From: an uncultured Elusimicrobium sp.
Lineage (GTDB): Bacteria > Elusimicrobiota > Elusimicrobia > Elusimicrobiales > Elusimicrobiaceae
NCBI GenBank assembly: GCA_902797165.1
Contig: CADBRU010000008.1
Location: forward strand, 81,471-145,470
Length of the DNA stretch: 64,000 nt
Direction of reading: 5' to 3'
Shown here: positions 49,389-58,886 of the stretch, piece by piece
How the letters are laid out: the number at the start of each line of letters is the position of its first letter
Position numbering within the stretch: the first letter of the stretch is position 1
Notes under the pieces: model-generated
The model's database searches: none
The model's input: only the letters and a program-made list of their open reading frames with translations
What the model was told of the DNA's origin: nothing
Made by a program: the position numbers and the translations under genes

Positions 49389-50550
49389 ACCAGCTATAGT
49401 TGTTGTCGGATACAATCGTCCGGGGGCCCTGAAGCGTTTGCTGCAATCTATACAAGCCGCTTCTTACCCGCAAGATAATATCCCTTTAATTATCAGTATC
49501 GATAAAAGTGATAAAAGTGATGAGGTGTACCAAGTCGCCGAAGAAATAAATTGGAAATATGGAGAAAAAACTGTCATTAAGTATGAAGAACGACAGGGCT
49601 TGCGAAAACATATTTTACAGTGCGGTGATTTGTCTAATAAATACGGTGCGGTAATTATCTTAGAAGATGATTTGCTGGTCAGTCCATCTTTTTACCAATA
49701 TGCTTATCAAGCATTAAATTTCTATGAACAGGATGAAAAGGTGGCCGGAATTGCTCTTTATTCCCATCGGTGGAACGGGTATGCCTCGGTAGAGTTTTTA
49801 CCGGAACAGAATGGCTATGACGTCTATTTCGGGCAGTTTAGTATTACATGGGGACAATGTTGGACGGCCAGCCAGTGGAATCAGTTTAAAGCGTGGTATT
49901 TGGCTCATCAGCAATTACCGGACAGAAACGATAAATTGCCGGCTGCCATATTAAGTTGGGGGAAACAATCATGGGGTAAATATTTTGTTTCTTTCATTGT
50001 CGAAACAGACAAGTATTATGTAATTCCCTATGTGGCAATGAGCACAAACTTCAGTGAAATCGGACAACATAATGAGATGATAGATTCATCGCACCAAGTG
50101 CCGTTATTAAGCGCAAGCAAAGAGAATTATTGTTTTTGTAAGTACGTGGATGCCATAAAATATGACGTGTTTTTTGAACGGATTTTCAATCCGGAAATGA
50201 AGATTGCGGGTATTGCCGCCAAAGATGTTTGCGTGAACTTAAACGGGATTAAAACTACTACAGGACCCTGCAAGTATGTGCTGGCGGAACGGACGTTGCC
50301 TTTTGCGGTGCTTGCCACATTCGGTTTAAGGATGCGCCCTATTGATGCAAATATCTCTAATGCAGTCAAAGGGACAGAGTTAAAGTTATATCAATGCCCT
50401 TCTGCCAATACTAAGTTGCCGGGATACTCTAAAATTTTATCCGTTCAGCGCGGTAATTTTGCGTTATATGGATATACGTGGCGTTCTTTAGCAAGAATTG
50501 CCTTGAATAGATTTTGTCAGGGTATTAGGCGAAGGATTGGTAAATACTAA
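49381..50550 (+). CDS. Glycosyltransferase, GT-A/GT2-like
   Basis: A 389-residue protein. It begins PAIVVVGYNRPGALKRLL and has an ILEDDLLVSPSFYQYA segment (about 96-111), where EDD is the metal-binding motif. This order resembles GT2 and eukaryote-like GNT-I (GT13) folds. The middle has FSITWGQCW and NFSEIGQHNEM. The C-terminal 120 residues are unassigned. Donor and acceptor unknown. Confidence 0.75.
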   Translation: MIKPAIVVVGYNRPGALKRLLQSIQAASYPQDNIPLIISIDKSDKSDEVYQVAEEINWKYGEKTVIKYEERQGLRKHILQCGDLSNKYGAVIILEDDLLVSPSFYQYAYQALNFYEQDEKVAGIALYSHRWNGYASVEFLPEQNGYDVYFGQFSITWGQCWTASQWNQFKAWYLAHQQLPDRNDKLPAAILSWGKQSWGKYFVSFIVETDKYYVIPYVAMSTNFSEIGQHNEMIDSSHQVPLLSASKENYCFCKYVDAIKYDVFFERIFNPEMKIAGIAAKDVCVNLNGIKTTTGPCKYVLAERTLPFAVLATFGLRMRPIDANISNAVKGTELKLYQCPSANTKLPGYSKILSVQRGNFALYGYTWRSLARIALNRFCQGIRRRIGKY

Positions 50551-50558
50551 GTGAATTT

Positions 50559-51863
50559 ATGCGCGATAAAATTCTACATTTTCTAAAACACCCTTTTATT
50601 CTGAATACCAATTGGCTCGTTGCTGAGCGTGTATTTCAGATGGCCATATCGCTTGTTGTGGGTTTATGGGTGGCTCGGTATTTAGGGCCGTCCGATTACG
50701 GTATTATTAACTACGTAGCCGCATTTATTTCATTTGCACTGCCTATTTGTTCTTTAGGATTGGAAGGAGTACTCGTTAAAAGATTTGTAGATACACCACA
50801 AGATACCGGCAAAATTATTGGTACAGCGGTTTTGTTCGAGTTTGTGACAGCAGTTATATTATCTATTGCCATTTGCGTGGTCGTGAATTTAACTAACGCC
50901 GGAGATAAAGTAAAAACGGCAGTTGCTTTTTGGTCATCTATCAATCTACTATTTAAAAGTTTTGAAGTTATTGAGTTCTGGTATCAGTCTAAGTTGCGAT
51001 CGAAAATATCGTCAATCGTAAAGATGATTGGCTATTTATGTATGTCCGCTTATAGGGTGATATTGCTGCTGCTGGGAAAATCGGTAGTGTGGTTTGCTTT
51101 TGCTACTTCATTGGATGCTATCATTATTGCTGTGCTTCTGCTAGTGCTATATAGAAAACATTCTGCTCAACGTATGCAAATCGATTGGGACTGCGGACTT
51201 GGCATGCTGAAAGAAAGTTATCACTTTATTTTATCGGGACTAATGGTGGTAATTTATTCTCAAATGGATAAAATAATGATTCAGTATATGTTAGATGACG
51301 CGCAAGTCGGTTTGTATTCAGCCGCATATGCAATATGTAATTTGTGGCTATTTATTCCTGGGGCATTGATTAAGTCTGCGCAGCCGATTATTATGAAGCA
51401 TAAAAACCAAAATGAAGAATTATATTTGTTGCGTCTAAAACAACTTTACGCGGGTATTTTTGTACTGGGAATAGGCGTCAGTTTATTTGTATCTGTGCTG
51501 GCAAAACCGATAATCGCTCTTCTTTACGGAGCCGCATATGCCGGAGCGGCTGTGCCATTAGCAATTGGGATTTGGTATGGTACTTTTGCACAACTGGGAA
51601 GTGCGCGCGGGATATGGATCCTGTGTGAAAAAAAGAACCGCTTTACCAAATATTATGTTGCTTGGGGAGCGGTGGTGAATTTGATATTAAACTGGTTTTT
51701 TATCAGAGCGTGGGGTATTGAGGGTGCGGCTATTGCGACGCTTATTACCCAAATTTTTGTGAGTTTCTTTGCTCCGTTATTCTTCAAAGAAACTAGAGAA
51801 CATACACGAATTTTATGGAACGCAGTCACGTTTACATGGTTAAAAAAGGAAAAGAAAATATGA
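50559..51863 (+). CDS. Wzx-type polysaccharide flippase
   Basis: Membrane protein of 434 residues with about twelve helices, opening with an ERVFQMAISLVVGLWVARYLG block as in the polysaccharide-transport (PST) branch of the MOP exporters. It moves lipid-linked repeat units across the inner membrane, together with the Wzy-like protein at 46418. The C-terminal LGPLY/RGIWILCEKKNR region also fits. ATGA overlap with the downstream ATP-grasp gene. Confidence 0.88.
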   Translation: MRDKILHFLKHPFILNTNWLVAERVFQMAISLVVGLWVARYLGPSDYGIINYVAAFISFALPICSLGLEGVLVKRFVDTPQDTGKIIGTAVLFEFVTAVILSIAICVVVNLTNAGDKVKTAVAFWSSINLLFKSFEVIEFWYQSKLRSKISSIVKMIGYLCMSAYRVILLLLGKSVVWFAFATSLDAIIIAVLLLVLYRKHSAQRMQIDWDCGLGMLKESYHFILSGLMVVIYSQMDKIMIQYMLDDAQVGLYSAAYAICNLWLFIPGALIKSAQPIIMKHKNQNEELYLLRLKQLYAGIFVLGIGVSLFVSVLAKPIIALLYGAAYAGAAVPLAIGIWYGTFAQLGSARGIWILCEKKNRFTKYYVAWGAVVNLILNWFFIRAWGIEGAAIATLITQIFVSFFAPLFFKETREHTRILWNAVTFTWLKKEKKI

Positions 51864-52786
51864 AGAGTATAAAAAATATAATTAAGAAAATTCCCGGCGT
51901 ACTTTCTTTGCATGGGTGGGCAATGCACCAACTTTCAATATATTGGCCGGCGCAAGCAACTCGGATTTTATACCGTCACTGTATGGGGCGCCCCTTAAAT
52001 TTGCGAAACCCACAGGCTTTTACTGAAAAAATCCAATGGCTAAAACTAAATAAATATTGGAGAAATCTGCAAGTTGCCCAGTGTGCCGATAAGTTTGCCG
52101 TGCGTAAGTACATAGAAGAAAAAGATTGTGCGGAATTATTAACTAAACTATACGGTGCATGGGATAGTGTTTCCGATATTAATTGGGACGTGTTGCCTGA
52201 GCAATTTGTCTTTAAGTGCAACCACGGAAGCGGTTATAATATTGTGATAACAGACAAGAAGAACGCCGATAAAAAAGTTATTATGAAACAATTAGACCAA
52301 TGGATGCACGAACGTTATGGAGTGGGTTCGGTGGAACAAGGAATTTATGATAATATCAAACGAAAGATCATTGCGGAAGAATTTATTCAAACAGCCGATG
52401 GACAACCTCCGAAAGATTTTAAGTTTTTTTGTGCAGATGGAAAAGTAAAACTGTTGTTTGTGGCATCCGACCGAAAAGATGGCCAAACAAAATTTGATTA
52501 TTATTATCCGAATTGGGAACATATTGCTGTTAGAAGAGTTTTTTCCTCTAACGCTGGTCCTATTTCAAAACCTGCCGATTTGGAAAGAATGATTGCTTAT
52601 GCTGAAAAGTTATCGAAGGGTATTCCGTTGGTGCGAGTAGATTTTTATAATGAAAAAGGTCGTATCTATTTCGGTGAATTGACTTTTACCCATGCCGGCG
52701 GTCTTAACGGATTTGAACCCGATTCTTACGATTTTACCTTTGGTAAATTGTTGCCGGATGTACAAGTATGGAAAAGGATGAAATGA
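51860..52786 (+). CDS. TupA-like ATP-grasp protein
   Basis: A 308-residue protein from ATG 51860, which overlaps the flippase stop. The sequence follows the TupA-like ATP-grasp family: [18 protein letters not shown] near residue 47, [15 protein letters not shown] near residue 119, [12 protein letters not shown] near 185 and [12 protein letters not shown] near 276. Members attach an amino acid or related group to cell-surface polymers (first described for teichuronopeptide). Here it may decorate the locus polysaccharide, a position-based inference. Confidence 0.85.
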   Translation: MKSIKNIIKKIPGVLSLHGWAMHQLSIYWPAQATRILYRHCMGRPLNLRNPQAFTEKIQWLKLNKYWRNLQVAQCADKFAVRKYIEEKDCAELLTKLYGAWDSVSDINWDVLPEQFVFKCNHGSGYNIVITDKKNADKKVIMKQLDQWMHERYGVGSVEQGIYDNIKRKIIAEEFIQTADGQPPKDFKFFCADGKVKLLFVASDRKDGQTKFDYYYPNWEHIAVRRVFSSNAGPISKPADLERMIAYAEKLSKGIPLVRVDFYNEKGRIYFGELTFTHAGGLNGFEPDSYDFTFGKLLPDVQVWKRMK

Positions 52787-52803
52787 TAAACGATGGAGAC
52801 AAT

Positions 52804-54054
52804 ATGATTAAACAATACAAAATAGCCGTAGCAGGAACCGGATATGTAGGGCTTTCACTGGCCACTTTACTTGCGCAATATAATGATGTGGTGGCGGTAG
52901 ATATTTTATCGGAAAAAGTAGATTTGATTAACAATAAAAAATCGCCGATTGCCGACAAAGAGATTGAAGATTTTTTGGCCAATAAACACTTGCACTTAAC
53001 GGCTACCACGGATGCTAAATCTGCCTATTCAAACGCCGATTTTGTTATTATCGCTACGCCCACTAACTACGATCCGCAACAAAACTATTTTAATACCTCT
53101 GCGGTGGAAGCGGTTATTGAATTGGTTAAGAAATATAATCCGAATGCAACAATGGTGATAAAATCTACTGTTCCTGTAGGATATACGCGGCATATTCGCG
53201 AAAAAATGGGCATTAAAAATATTTTATTTAGTCCCGAGTTTTTGCGTGAAGGTCATGCTTTATATGATAATTTATATCCTTCCCGTATTGTGGTAGGAAC
53301 GGATTTTACGGATGAAGCACTCACGGAAAAAGCCCACGTGTTTGCCCAACTTTTGCAACAGGGGGCCATGAAACAGGATGTCCCCGCGCTTTTTATGGGT
53401 TATACGGAAGCCGAAGCCGTAAAACTGTTTGCCAATACGTATTTGGCCTTGCGGGTCAGTTATTTTAATGAATTGGATACTTACGCCGAACTCAAAGGTT
53501 TAAATACACAGCAAATTATTGAAGGAGTTTGTTTGGACCCGCGTATCGGTAATCAATATAATAACCCCTCTTTCGGTTATGGGGGATATTGTTTGCCCAA
53601 GGATTCCAAGCAACTTTTGGCTAATTATACCGATGTACCGCAAAACTTGATTAAAGCCATTGTGGAGTCTAACCGTACGCGCAAAGATTTTATTGCAGAT
53701 CGTGTGTTGCGAAAAGCCGGGTACTATGACTACGAGACCGATAATCAATTTGAGCCTACCAAAGAGCGTACGGCGGTGATTGGTATATATCGTTTAACTA
53801 TGAAAACCGGGAGTGATAATTTCCGCCAGAGTTCTATCCAAGGAATCATGAAACGTATTAAAGCAAAAGGAGCCATCATTATCGTATATGAACCTACCTT
53901 GCCTGACGGTAGTACTTTCTTTGGTAGTGAGGTAGTAAATGATTTGGCGGAGTTTAAGAAACGTTCTAAGGCCATTATTGCCAATCGTTATGATTCAGCG
54001 CTAGATGATGTGAAAGATAAGGTTTATACAAGAGATTTATTCAAACGAGATTAG
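52804..54054 (+). CDS. ugd: UDP-glucose/UDP-sugar 6-dehydrogenase
   Basis: Oxidises C6 of a UDP-hexose to a uronic acid with two NAD. It has 416 residues from ATG 52804, preceded by GGAGACAAT. NAD fold [12 protein letters not shown] (8-19); STVPVGYT (about 122-129); [10 protein letters not shown]; catalytic Cys in GGYCLPKDS (about 258-266). UDP-glucose is the likely substrate, but related UDP-HexNAc dehydrogenases look alike. It would supply a uronic acid to the polysaccharide. Confidence 0.92.
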   Translation: MIKQYKIAVAGTGYVGLSLATLLAQYNDVVAVDILSEKVDLINNKKSPIADKEIEDFLANKHLHLTATTDAKSAYSNADFVIIATPTNYDPQQNYFNTSAVEAVIELVKKYNPNATMVIKSTVPVGYTRHIREKMGIKNILFSPEFLREGHALYDNLYPSRIVVGTDFTDEALTEKAHVFAQLLQQGAMKQDVPALFMGYTEAEAVKLFANTYLALRVSYFNELDTYAELKGLNTQQIIEGVCLDPRIGNQYNNPSFGYGGYCLPKDSKQLLANYTDVPQNLIKAIVESNRTRKDFIADRVLRKAGYYDYETDNQFEPTKERTAVIGIYRLTMKTGSDNFRQSSIQGIMKRIKAKGAIIIVYEPTLPDGSTFFGSEVVNDLAEFKKRSKAIIANRYDSALDDVKDKVYTRDLFKRD

Positions 54055-54092
54055 TTATAATAGTTATATGGCAAAATAAGGAGTAAATATTT

Positions 54093-55136
54093 ATGTCCGC
54101 ATTTAATAACGCAACATTAATGATTACCGGAGGTACCGGTTCTTTCGGCAATACCGTCTTAAAACATTTTTTGAAAAGTGACATTGGGCAAATCCGCATT
54201 TTCTCGCGCGATGAGAAAAAACAGGACGATATGCGCCATGATTTGCAACTGCGCTACCCCGAACAGGCCAAAAAGGTCAAATTCTATTTGGGGGACGTGC
54301 GCAACGCCCAAGCCATCAAAGATGCCATGCAAGGTGTAGATTATGTTTTCCACGCCGCCGCACTAAAACAAGTGCCCTCTTGTGAATTTTTCCCGATGGA
54401 AGCGGTACGCACCAATGTAATGGGCACCGATAACATGCTCCATGCCGCTATGGAGGCTAAAGTAAAACGCGTGGTGTGTTTATCTACCGATAAAGCCGCC
54501 TATCCGATTAATGCCATGGGTATTTCCAAAGCCATGATGGAGCGCGTGGTGTATGCCAATGCGCGTGTAGCGGCCGAGCAAGGCCATACCACCATTTGTT
54601 GCACCCGCTACGGAAACGTAATGTGCAGCCGCGGAAGCGTTATTCCGTTGTTTATTGACCAAATCAAGGCCGGCCAAGCACTTACCATTACCGACCCGAA
54701 TATGACCCGTTTTTTAATGAATTTGGACGAAGCGGTTAAACTGGTGGAATTTGCTTTTGAGCATGCCAACCCGGGTGATTTATTTATCCAAAAGGCCGAT
54801 GCCTCCACCATTGCCGATTTGGCAAAAGCCGTGCAACAACTCTTTGGGGATACGGGCATTCACGTCATCGGTACGCGCCACGGTGAAAAACTCTTTGAAA
54901 CCTTGATGACGCGCGAAGAGCGTTTAAGAAGTGAAGATATGGGTCAATATTTCCGCGTAGCCACGGATAGCCGCGATTTGAACTATGATAAGTTTATCGT
55001 AAAAGGCCAAGTCAAAACCATGGCGGAAGAAGCGTATACTTCGCACAATACCACGCGTCTGGACGTAGCAGGCACGGTTAAAAAACTGCTCACCACGGAC
55101 TACGTACAGGAAGAACTCAAAAAGGCAGGAAAATAA
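54093..55136 (+). CDS. capE: UDP-GlcNAc inverting 4,6-dehydratase (CapE/FnlA-like)
   Basis: First enzyme of UDP-L-FucNAc synthesis from UDP-GlcNAc. It has 347 residues. NAD motif TGGTGSFGNT (11-20), FSRDEKKQDDMR, the STDKAAYP strand, and MGISKAMME (about 141-149), where Met stands in the place of the usual Tyr of YxxxK, as in CapE/FnlA enzymes. AAGGAGTAAATATTT precedes the start. With the two downstream genes it forms the CapE-CapF-CapG set of L-FucNAc loci. A PseB-type or QuiNAc-type activity is the main alternative. Confidence 0.88.
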   Translation: MSAFNNATLMITGGTGSFGNTVLKHFLKSDIGQIRIFSRDEKKQDDMRHDLQLRYPEQAKKVKFYLGDVRNAQAIKDAMQGVDYVFHAAALKQVPSCEFFPMEAVRTNVMGTDNMLHAAMEAKVKRVVCLSTDKAAYPINAMGISKAMMERVVYANARVAAEQGHTTICCTRYGNVMCSRGSVIPLFIDQIKAGQALTITDPNMTRFLMNLDEAVKLVEFAFEHANPGDLFIQKADASTIADLAKAVQQLFGDTGIHVIGTRHGEKLFETLMTREERLRSEDMGQYFRVATDSRDLNYDKFIVKGQVKTMAEEAYTSHNTTRLDVAGTVKKLLTTDYVQEELKKAGK

Positions 55137-56311
55137 TGAACATTTTAATCACCGGAGCAAAAGGATTTGTCGGGCGTAATTTAGTGGCTAATTTACAGAC
55201 CATTAAAGAGGGGAAAAACCGCACATGCCCGAATTTGTCTGTCGGTGAAATTTTTGAGTTTGATGTAGATACTCCGCTTGAAAAATTAGACGAATTTTGC
55301 CAAAAAGCGGACTTTGTATTTAATTTAGCCGGCGTAAATCGTCCGCAAAATCCGCAAGAATTTATGGCGGGCAATTTCGGCTTTGCCTCCTCCTTGCTTG
55401 ATACGCTTAAAAAACATCACAATAAATGTCCCGTTATGTTATCTTCTTCCATACAGGCTACGCTGGAGGGGCGTTTTGCGGGTTCGCAGTACGGCAAATC
55501 TAAACTGGCGGGGGAAGAACTGTTTTTTAAATATGCTCAAGAAACCGGCGCGCCCGTATATGTGTATCGCTTCCCTAACTTATTTGGCAAGTGGTGCCGC
55601 CCCAATTATAATTCCGCCGTGGCTACTTTCTGCCACAATATTGCGCGCGGGCTGCCTATTCAAGTCAATGACCGTAAAACGGAATTGGAATTACTCTATA
55701 TTGATGATTTATTAGATGAAATGTATTTGGCTTTGCAAGGCAAACCGCACCGCTGCGAAAACGGCCCATACTGTTACGTCCCCGTTACGCATCACACCAC
55801 TTTAGGGGAAATTGTAGATTTATTACAAACCTTTGCCGCGCAACCCAAAACCTTGGTTATGCCTGAAATACCGGCCGGCTCGTTTGCACAAAAATTATAC
55901 GCTACCTATCTTTCGTATTTGCCCAAAGAAGCGGTGTGTTTTGATCTGAAACAAAACACGGACGCGCGCGGCAGTTTTACCGAACTGTTAAAAACGGTCA
56001 ATTGCGGGCAATTTTCCGTCAATATTTCTAAACCGGGCATTACCAAAGGGCAGCATTGGCACAATACCAAATGGGAATTTTTTATCGTGGTATCCGGGCG
56101 CGCACGCATTGAACAGCGCCAAATCGGCACGGACGAAATATGGACTTTTGATGTCTGCGGGGGAAACCCCCAAGCCGTGCATATGCTGCCGGGCTTTACC
56201 CATAACATTATCAATTTATCTCAAACTGAACCATTGATTACGCTCATGTGGGCCAGTGAAAATTTCAATCCGCTTAGACCGGACACTTTTGCCGAGGAGG
56301 TAGTAAAATGA
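55136..56311 (+). CDS. capF: CapF-like bifunctional reductase with cupin domain
   Basis: Second step of UDP-L-FucNAc synthesis. It has 391 residues. Residues 1-265 are an SDR domain starting MNILITGAKGFVGRN, with YGKSKLAGE as the YxxxK motif. Residues about 275-391 are a cupin: GQHWHNTKWEFF supplies zinc-binding His, His and Glu, and LPGFTHNI a further His. The SDR-cupin fusion is diagnostic of CapF/FnlB. It overlaps capE by one base (TAATG) and the next gene by ATGA. Confidence 0.92.
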   Translation: MNILITGAKGFVGRNLVANLQTIKEGKNRTCPNLSVGEIFEFDVDTPLEKLDEFCQKADFVFNLAGVNRPQNPQEFMAGNFGFASSLLDTLKKHHNKCPVMLSSSIQATLEGRFAGSQYGKSKLAGEELFFKYAQETGAPVYVYRFPNLFGKWCRPNYNSAVATFCHNIARGLPIQVNDRKTELELLYIDDLLDEMYLALQGKPHRCENGPYCYVPVTHHTTLGEIVDLLQTFAAQPKTLVMPEIPAGSFAQKLYATYLSYLPKEAVCFDLKQNTDARGSFTELLKTVNCGQFSVNISKPGITKGQHWHNTKWEFFIVVSGRARIEQRQIGTDEIWTFDVCGGNPQAVHMLPGFTHNIINLSQTEPLITLMWASENFNPLRPDTFAEEVVK

Positions 56312-56823
56312 AACGACTTGTTTTGCTCGGTGCCGGCGGATACGCGCAAACATTGGCAGATTTAGTAGCGCAAATACAGGCCTATGAAGAAGTAGTTTTT
56401 TTAGACGATAATCCGTCTGCCAAAAATGCGCGCGGCGTGTGCGCTGACTATGTGAAATTTAAAGATAATAATACTGCCTTTTATCCGGCATTTGGCAATA
56501 ATGCCGTGCGGATGAAATGGCTGAAACAGTTGCAATCTGAGGGACTAACCGTTCCTACTTTAATTCATCCGCGTGCTTATATCAGCCCGACGGCAAAATT
56601 GGAAACGGGTGTGGTTGTGCTGCCGCTTGCGGTAGTCAATACCAATTGCCACATCAAAAGCGGTTGTATCATTAATTGCGGCGCGATAGTGGACCACGAT
56701 TGTATTTTGGAAGAAGGTGTGCATTTGTCTATCGGCGCACTGGTCAAGGCAGAAAATCACCTGCCTGCTGAACTAAAAGTAGAAGCCGGAGAAGTCATTT
56801 TAAATCGTGTTTATCCGCGGTAA
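56308..56823 (+). CDS. NeuD/PglD-like sugar O- or N-acyltransferase
   Basis: A 171-residue protein. A Rossmann-like N-terminus (LVLLGAGGYAQTLADLV, 4-20) is followed by left-handed-beta-helix hexapeptides (about 88-150, e.g. YISPTAKLE, IVDHDCILEEGVHL) with the likely catalytic His in VDHD. This is the NeuD/PglD layout; such enzymes acetylate amino sugars. It sits inside the FucNAc pathway genes, between capF and capG, so it may acetylate an intermediate or the final residue. That is unusual and needs testing. Confidence 0.82.
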   Translation: MKRLVLLGAGGYAQTLADLVAQIQAYEEVVFLDDNPSAKNARGVCADYVKFKDNNTAFYPAFGNNAVRMKWLKQLQSEGLTVPTLIHPRAYISPTAKLETGVVVLPLAVVNTNCHIKSGCIINCGAIVDHDCILEEGVHLSIGALVKAENHLPAELKVEAGEVILNRVYPR

Positions 56824-56832
56824 GGAGTTTAT

Positions 56833-57990
56833 ATGAAACAATTTAAAAATAACGGAAAACTAAAACTTTTAATTATTGTAGGTACGCGGCCCGAGATTAT
56901 CCGCTTGGCGGCCGTTATCAAAAAATGCCGCAAATACTTTGATGTGCTGCTTGCGCACACCGGTCAAAATTACGATTACAATTTAAACGGTGTATTCTTT
57001 AAAGATCTGCAACTGGGTGAACCGGAAATTTACTTAGATGCCGTCGGTAAAGACTTGGGTGAAACTATGGGGAACATTATTGCCAAATCATATGAACTGA
57101 TGGTAAATGTAAAGCCCGATGCAGTGCTGGTGCTGGGGGATACAAACAGTTGTTTGTCTGTGATCGGAGCCAAACGCTTGCACATTCCTATATTTCATAT
57201 GGAAGCCGGAAACCGCTGCAAAGATGAGTGTTTGCCCGAAGAAACCAACCGCCGCATTGTGGATATCATTAGCGACGTGAATTTGTGCTACAGTGAGCAC
57301 GCCCGCCGGTATTTGGCAGAAAACGGACTTCCCAAAGAGCGCACCTATGTAACGGGCAGCCCTATGGCGGAAGTACTACGCGCCAATTTGCCGCAAATTG
57401 AAAAGAGTGATGTATTAAAGAAATTAGGACTTACCAAAGGAAAATATATTTTACTTTCCGCACACCGCGAAGAAAACATTGATACGGAAGAAAATTTCCG
57501 CTCACTTTTTACCGCAATTAATAAACTGGCAGAAAAGTACGATATGCCTATTTTATATTCGTGCCACCCGCGCAGTAAAAAACGCTTGGAAGAGTCCGGC
57601 TTTAAATTAGACAAACGCGTGATTGCCCATGAGCCGCTTGGCTTTCATGATTATAACTGCCTGCAAATGAATGCTTTTGCCGTCGTGTCCGATAGCGGCA
57701 CTTTACCGGAAGAAAGCAGTTTCTATCTCTCTATAGGCAAACCGTTCCCGGCGGTATGTATCCGCACTTCTACAGAGCGCCCCGAGGCATTAGATAAAGG
57801 CTGTTTTGTGCTGGCGGGCATTCGCACTCAGTCACTGCTGCAAGCCGTAGAAACAGCCGTAGAAATGGCAAAGAACGGGGACAACGGACTTCCCGTACCT
57901 GATTACGCAGATGAGAATGTATCTACTAAAGTAGTTAAAATTATTCAGAGTTATGTGGAAGTTGTCAACCGTATGGTTTGGCGGAAATAA
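56833..57990 (+). CDS. capG: UDP-HexNAc 2-epimerase (CapG/FnlC/WecB family)
   Basis: Inverts C2 of a UDP-HexNAc; in this context it completes UDP-L-FucNAc. It has 385 residues. Family motifs: VGTRPEIIRLAAVI (15-28), THTGQNYD-type AHTGQNYD (about 43-50), HMEAGNR, EETNRRIVD, SAHREENID (about 216-224) and SDSGTLPEES (about 281-290). AAGGAGTTTAT precedes the start. Last gene of the polysaccharide locus. WecB (UDP-GlcNAc to UDP-ManNAc) is the alternative, but capE and capF upstream favour CapG. Confidence 0.9.
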   Translation: MKQFKNNGKLKLLIIVGTRPEIIRLAAVIKKCRKYFDVLLAHTGQNYDYNLNGVFFKDLQLGEPEIYLDAVGKDLGETMGNIIAKSYELMVNVKPDAVLVLGDTNSCLSVIGAKRLHIPIFHMEAGNRCKDECLPEETNRRIVDIISDVNLCYSEHARRYLAENGLPKERTYVTGSPMAEVLRANLPQIEKSDVLKKLGLTKGKYILLSAHREENIDTEENFRSLFTAINKLAEKYDMPILYSCHPRSKKRLEESGFKLDKRVIAHEPLGFHDYNCLQMNAFAVVSDSGTLPEESSFYLSIGKPFPAVCIRTSTERPEALDKGCFVLAGIRTQSLLQAVETAVEMAKNGDNGLPVPDYADENVSTKVVKIIQSYVEVVNRMVWRK

Positions 57991-58158
57991 GCGTTGTGAC
58001 TTTTATAATATAGTATATAGTTTTCTATATAATTACGTTTTATCCGCGTGTATTAAAATATTTTTGTAATAAAAAAATTACAAATTAATAATCTATTTTT
58101 CCGTCGGTGAAAAATAGATTCTTCCTTGACCTTGAAAAAATATTTTTAAAAAAGTCCC

Positions 58159-58186
58159 TTGAAAATTCACGAATATTTACTATAAT
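58159..58186 (+). promoter_or_regulatory. Promoter of DUF4402 subunit gene
   Basis: TTGAAA (58159-58164), 16-base spacer, TATAAT (58181-58186), in a 240-base AT-rich gap after capG. A strong AGGAGGAAATT ribosome site follows, suggesting high expression. Confidence 0.65.
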
Positions 58187-58231
58187 ATTCTTATATCCGT
58201 TAGTTCATGACGGAATATACAGGAGGAAATT

Positions 58232-58720
58232 ATGAAAAAGATTATTGTTTTGTTAGGGTTGTTTGCTTTTTCCGCTGTATTAGCGTCCGCTGCTCAAACA
58301 AGCGCGAACGGTACAGCCAGAGCCAAAATCATTTCTGCGGCTACTATCACAAACGTTAGAGATTTGAATTTTGGTACTATTATCCCGGGAACAAGCCAAG
58401 GTACGGTGACCATCGCAAATGCGGATGCTTCTTCTGCTACCGATTCTGCTGAAATCGGCGGAAGAGCGGCCGGTACAGTGTCTTCGGCTCAGTTTGACTT
58501 AGCCAACTTAGATACTGCGTTGCACTACACTGTTGCGGTGGATTCGAACGTAACGCTTACCTCCGCAGACAACAGTATGACGGCAACTTTGGGATTGTCT
58601 GATAACGATGTTACCGGTGTAACCTCTAAGTCCGTTTACGTGGGTGGTGTGCTGACTGTTCCTGCCGGACAAGCAGCAGGTGAATACAGTGGTACCTTCA
58701 CCGTAACGGTAACTTACTAA
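58232..58720 (+). CDS. DUF4402-like fimbrial subunit, single domain
   Basis: Exported protein of 162 residues. Signal peptide to about residue 20 (MKKIIVLLGLFAFSAVLASA). The mature part is one beta-sandwich domain with the DUF4402 hallmarks: ATITNVRDLNFGTI near residue 38, then a G-T-V-T-I strand, VGGVLTVPAGQAAGEYSGTF near the end and the terminal VTVTY. It has no cysteine and is Ala/Thr/Ser-rich, like abundant surface subunits. Next come a PapD-like chaperone and an usher-like gene, so it is probably the major pilin of a chaperone-usher fibre. Own promoter and terminator suggest it is made in excess over the assembly proteins. Confidence 0.8.
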   Translation: MKKIIVLLGLFAFSAVLASAAQTSANGTARAKIISAATITNVRDLNFGTIIPGTSQGTVTIANADASSATDSAEIGGRAAGTVSSAQFDLANLDTALHYTVAVDSNVTLTSADNSMTATLGLSDNDVTGVTSKSVYVGGVLTVPAGQAAGEYSGTFTVTVTY

Positions 58721-58737
58721 CAAAAACAAGTTTTAAA

Positions 58738-58767
58738 AAACACCTCCGCAAGGGGGTGTTTTTTTGT
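58738..58767 (+). terminator. Terminator after the DUF4402 subunit
   Basis: AACACCTCC pairs with GGGGGTGTT over GCAA with one mismatch, then seven T. Partial read-through would explain lower chaperone and usher levels. Confidence 0.88.
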
Positions 58768-58791
58768 GGTCAAAAATCTTAAAATTTTACG

Positions 58792-58819
58792 GTGAAAACT
58801 CTATTTATTTTGTTATACT
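58792..58819 (+). promoter_or_regulatory. Possible promoter of the chaperone-usher pair
   Basis: TATACT at 58814-58819 with a weak GTGAAA -35 at 58792-58797 (16-base spacer). It lies between the subunit terminator and the chaperone gene. Confidence 0.45.
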
Positions 58820-58886
58820 GTAAATTAGGAGTATTTGTATGAGGAAAATCGTACACTACTCTAACTTACTGACACAAGGAGAACAC

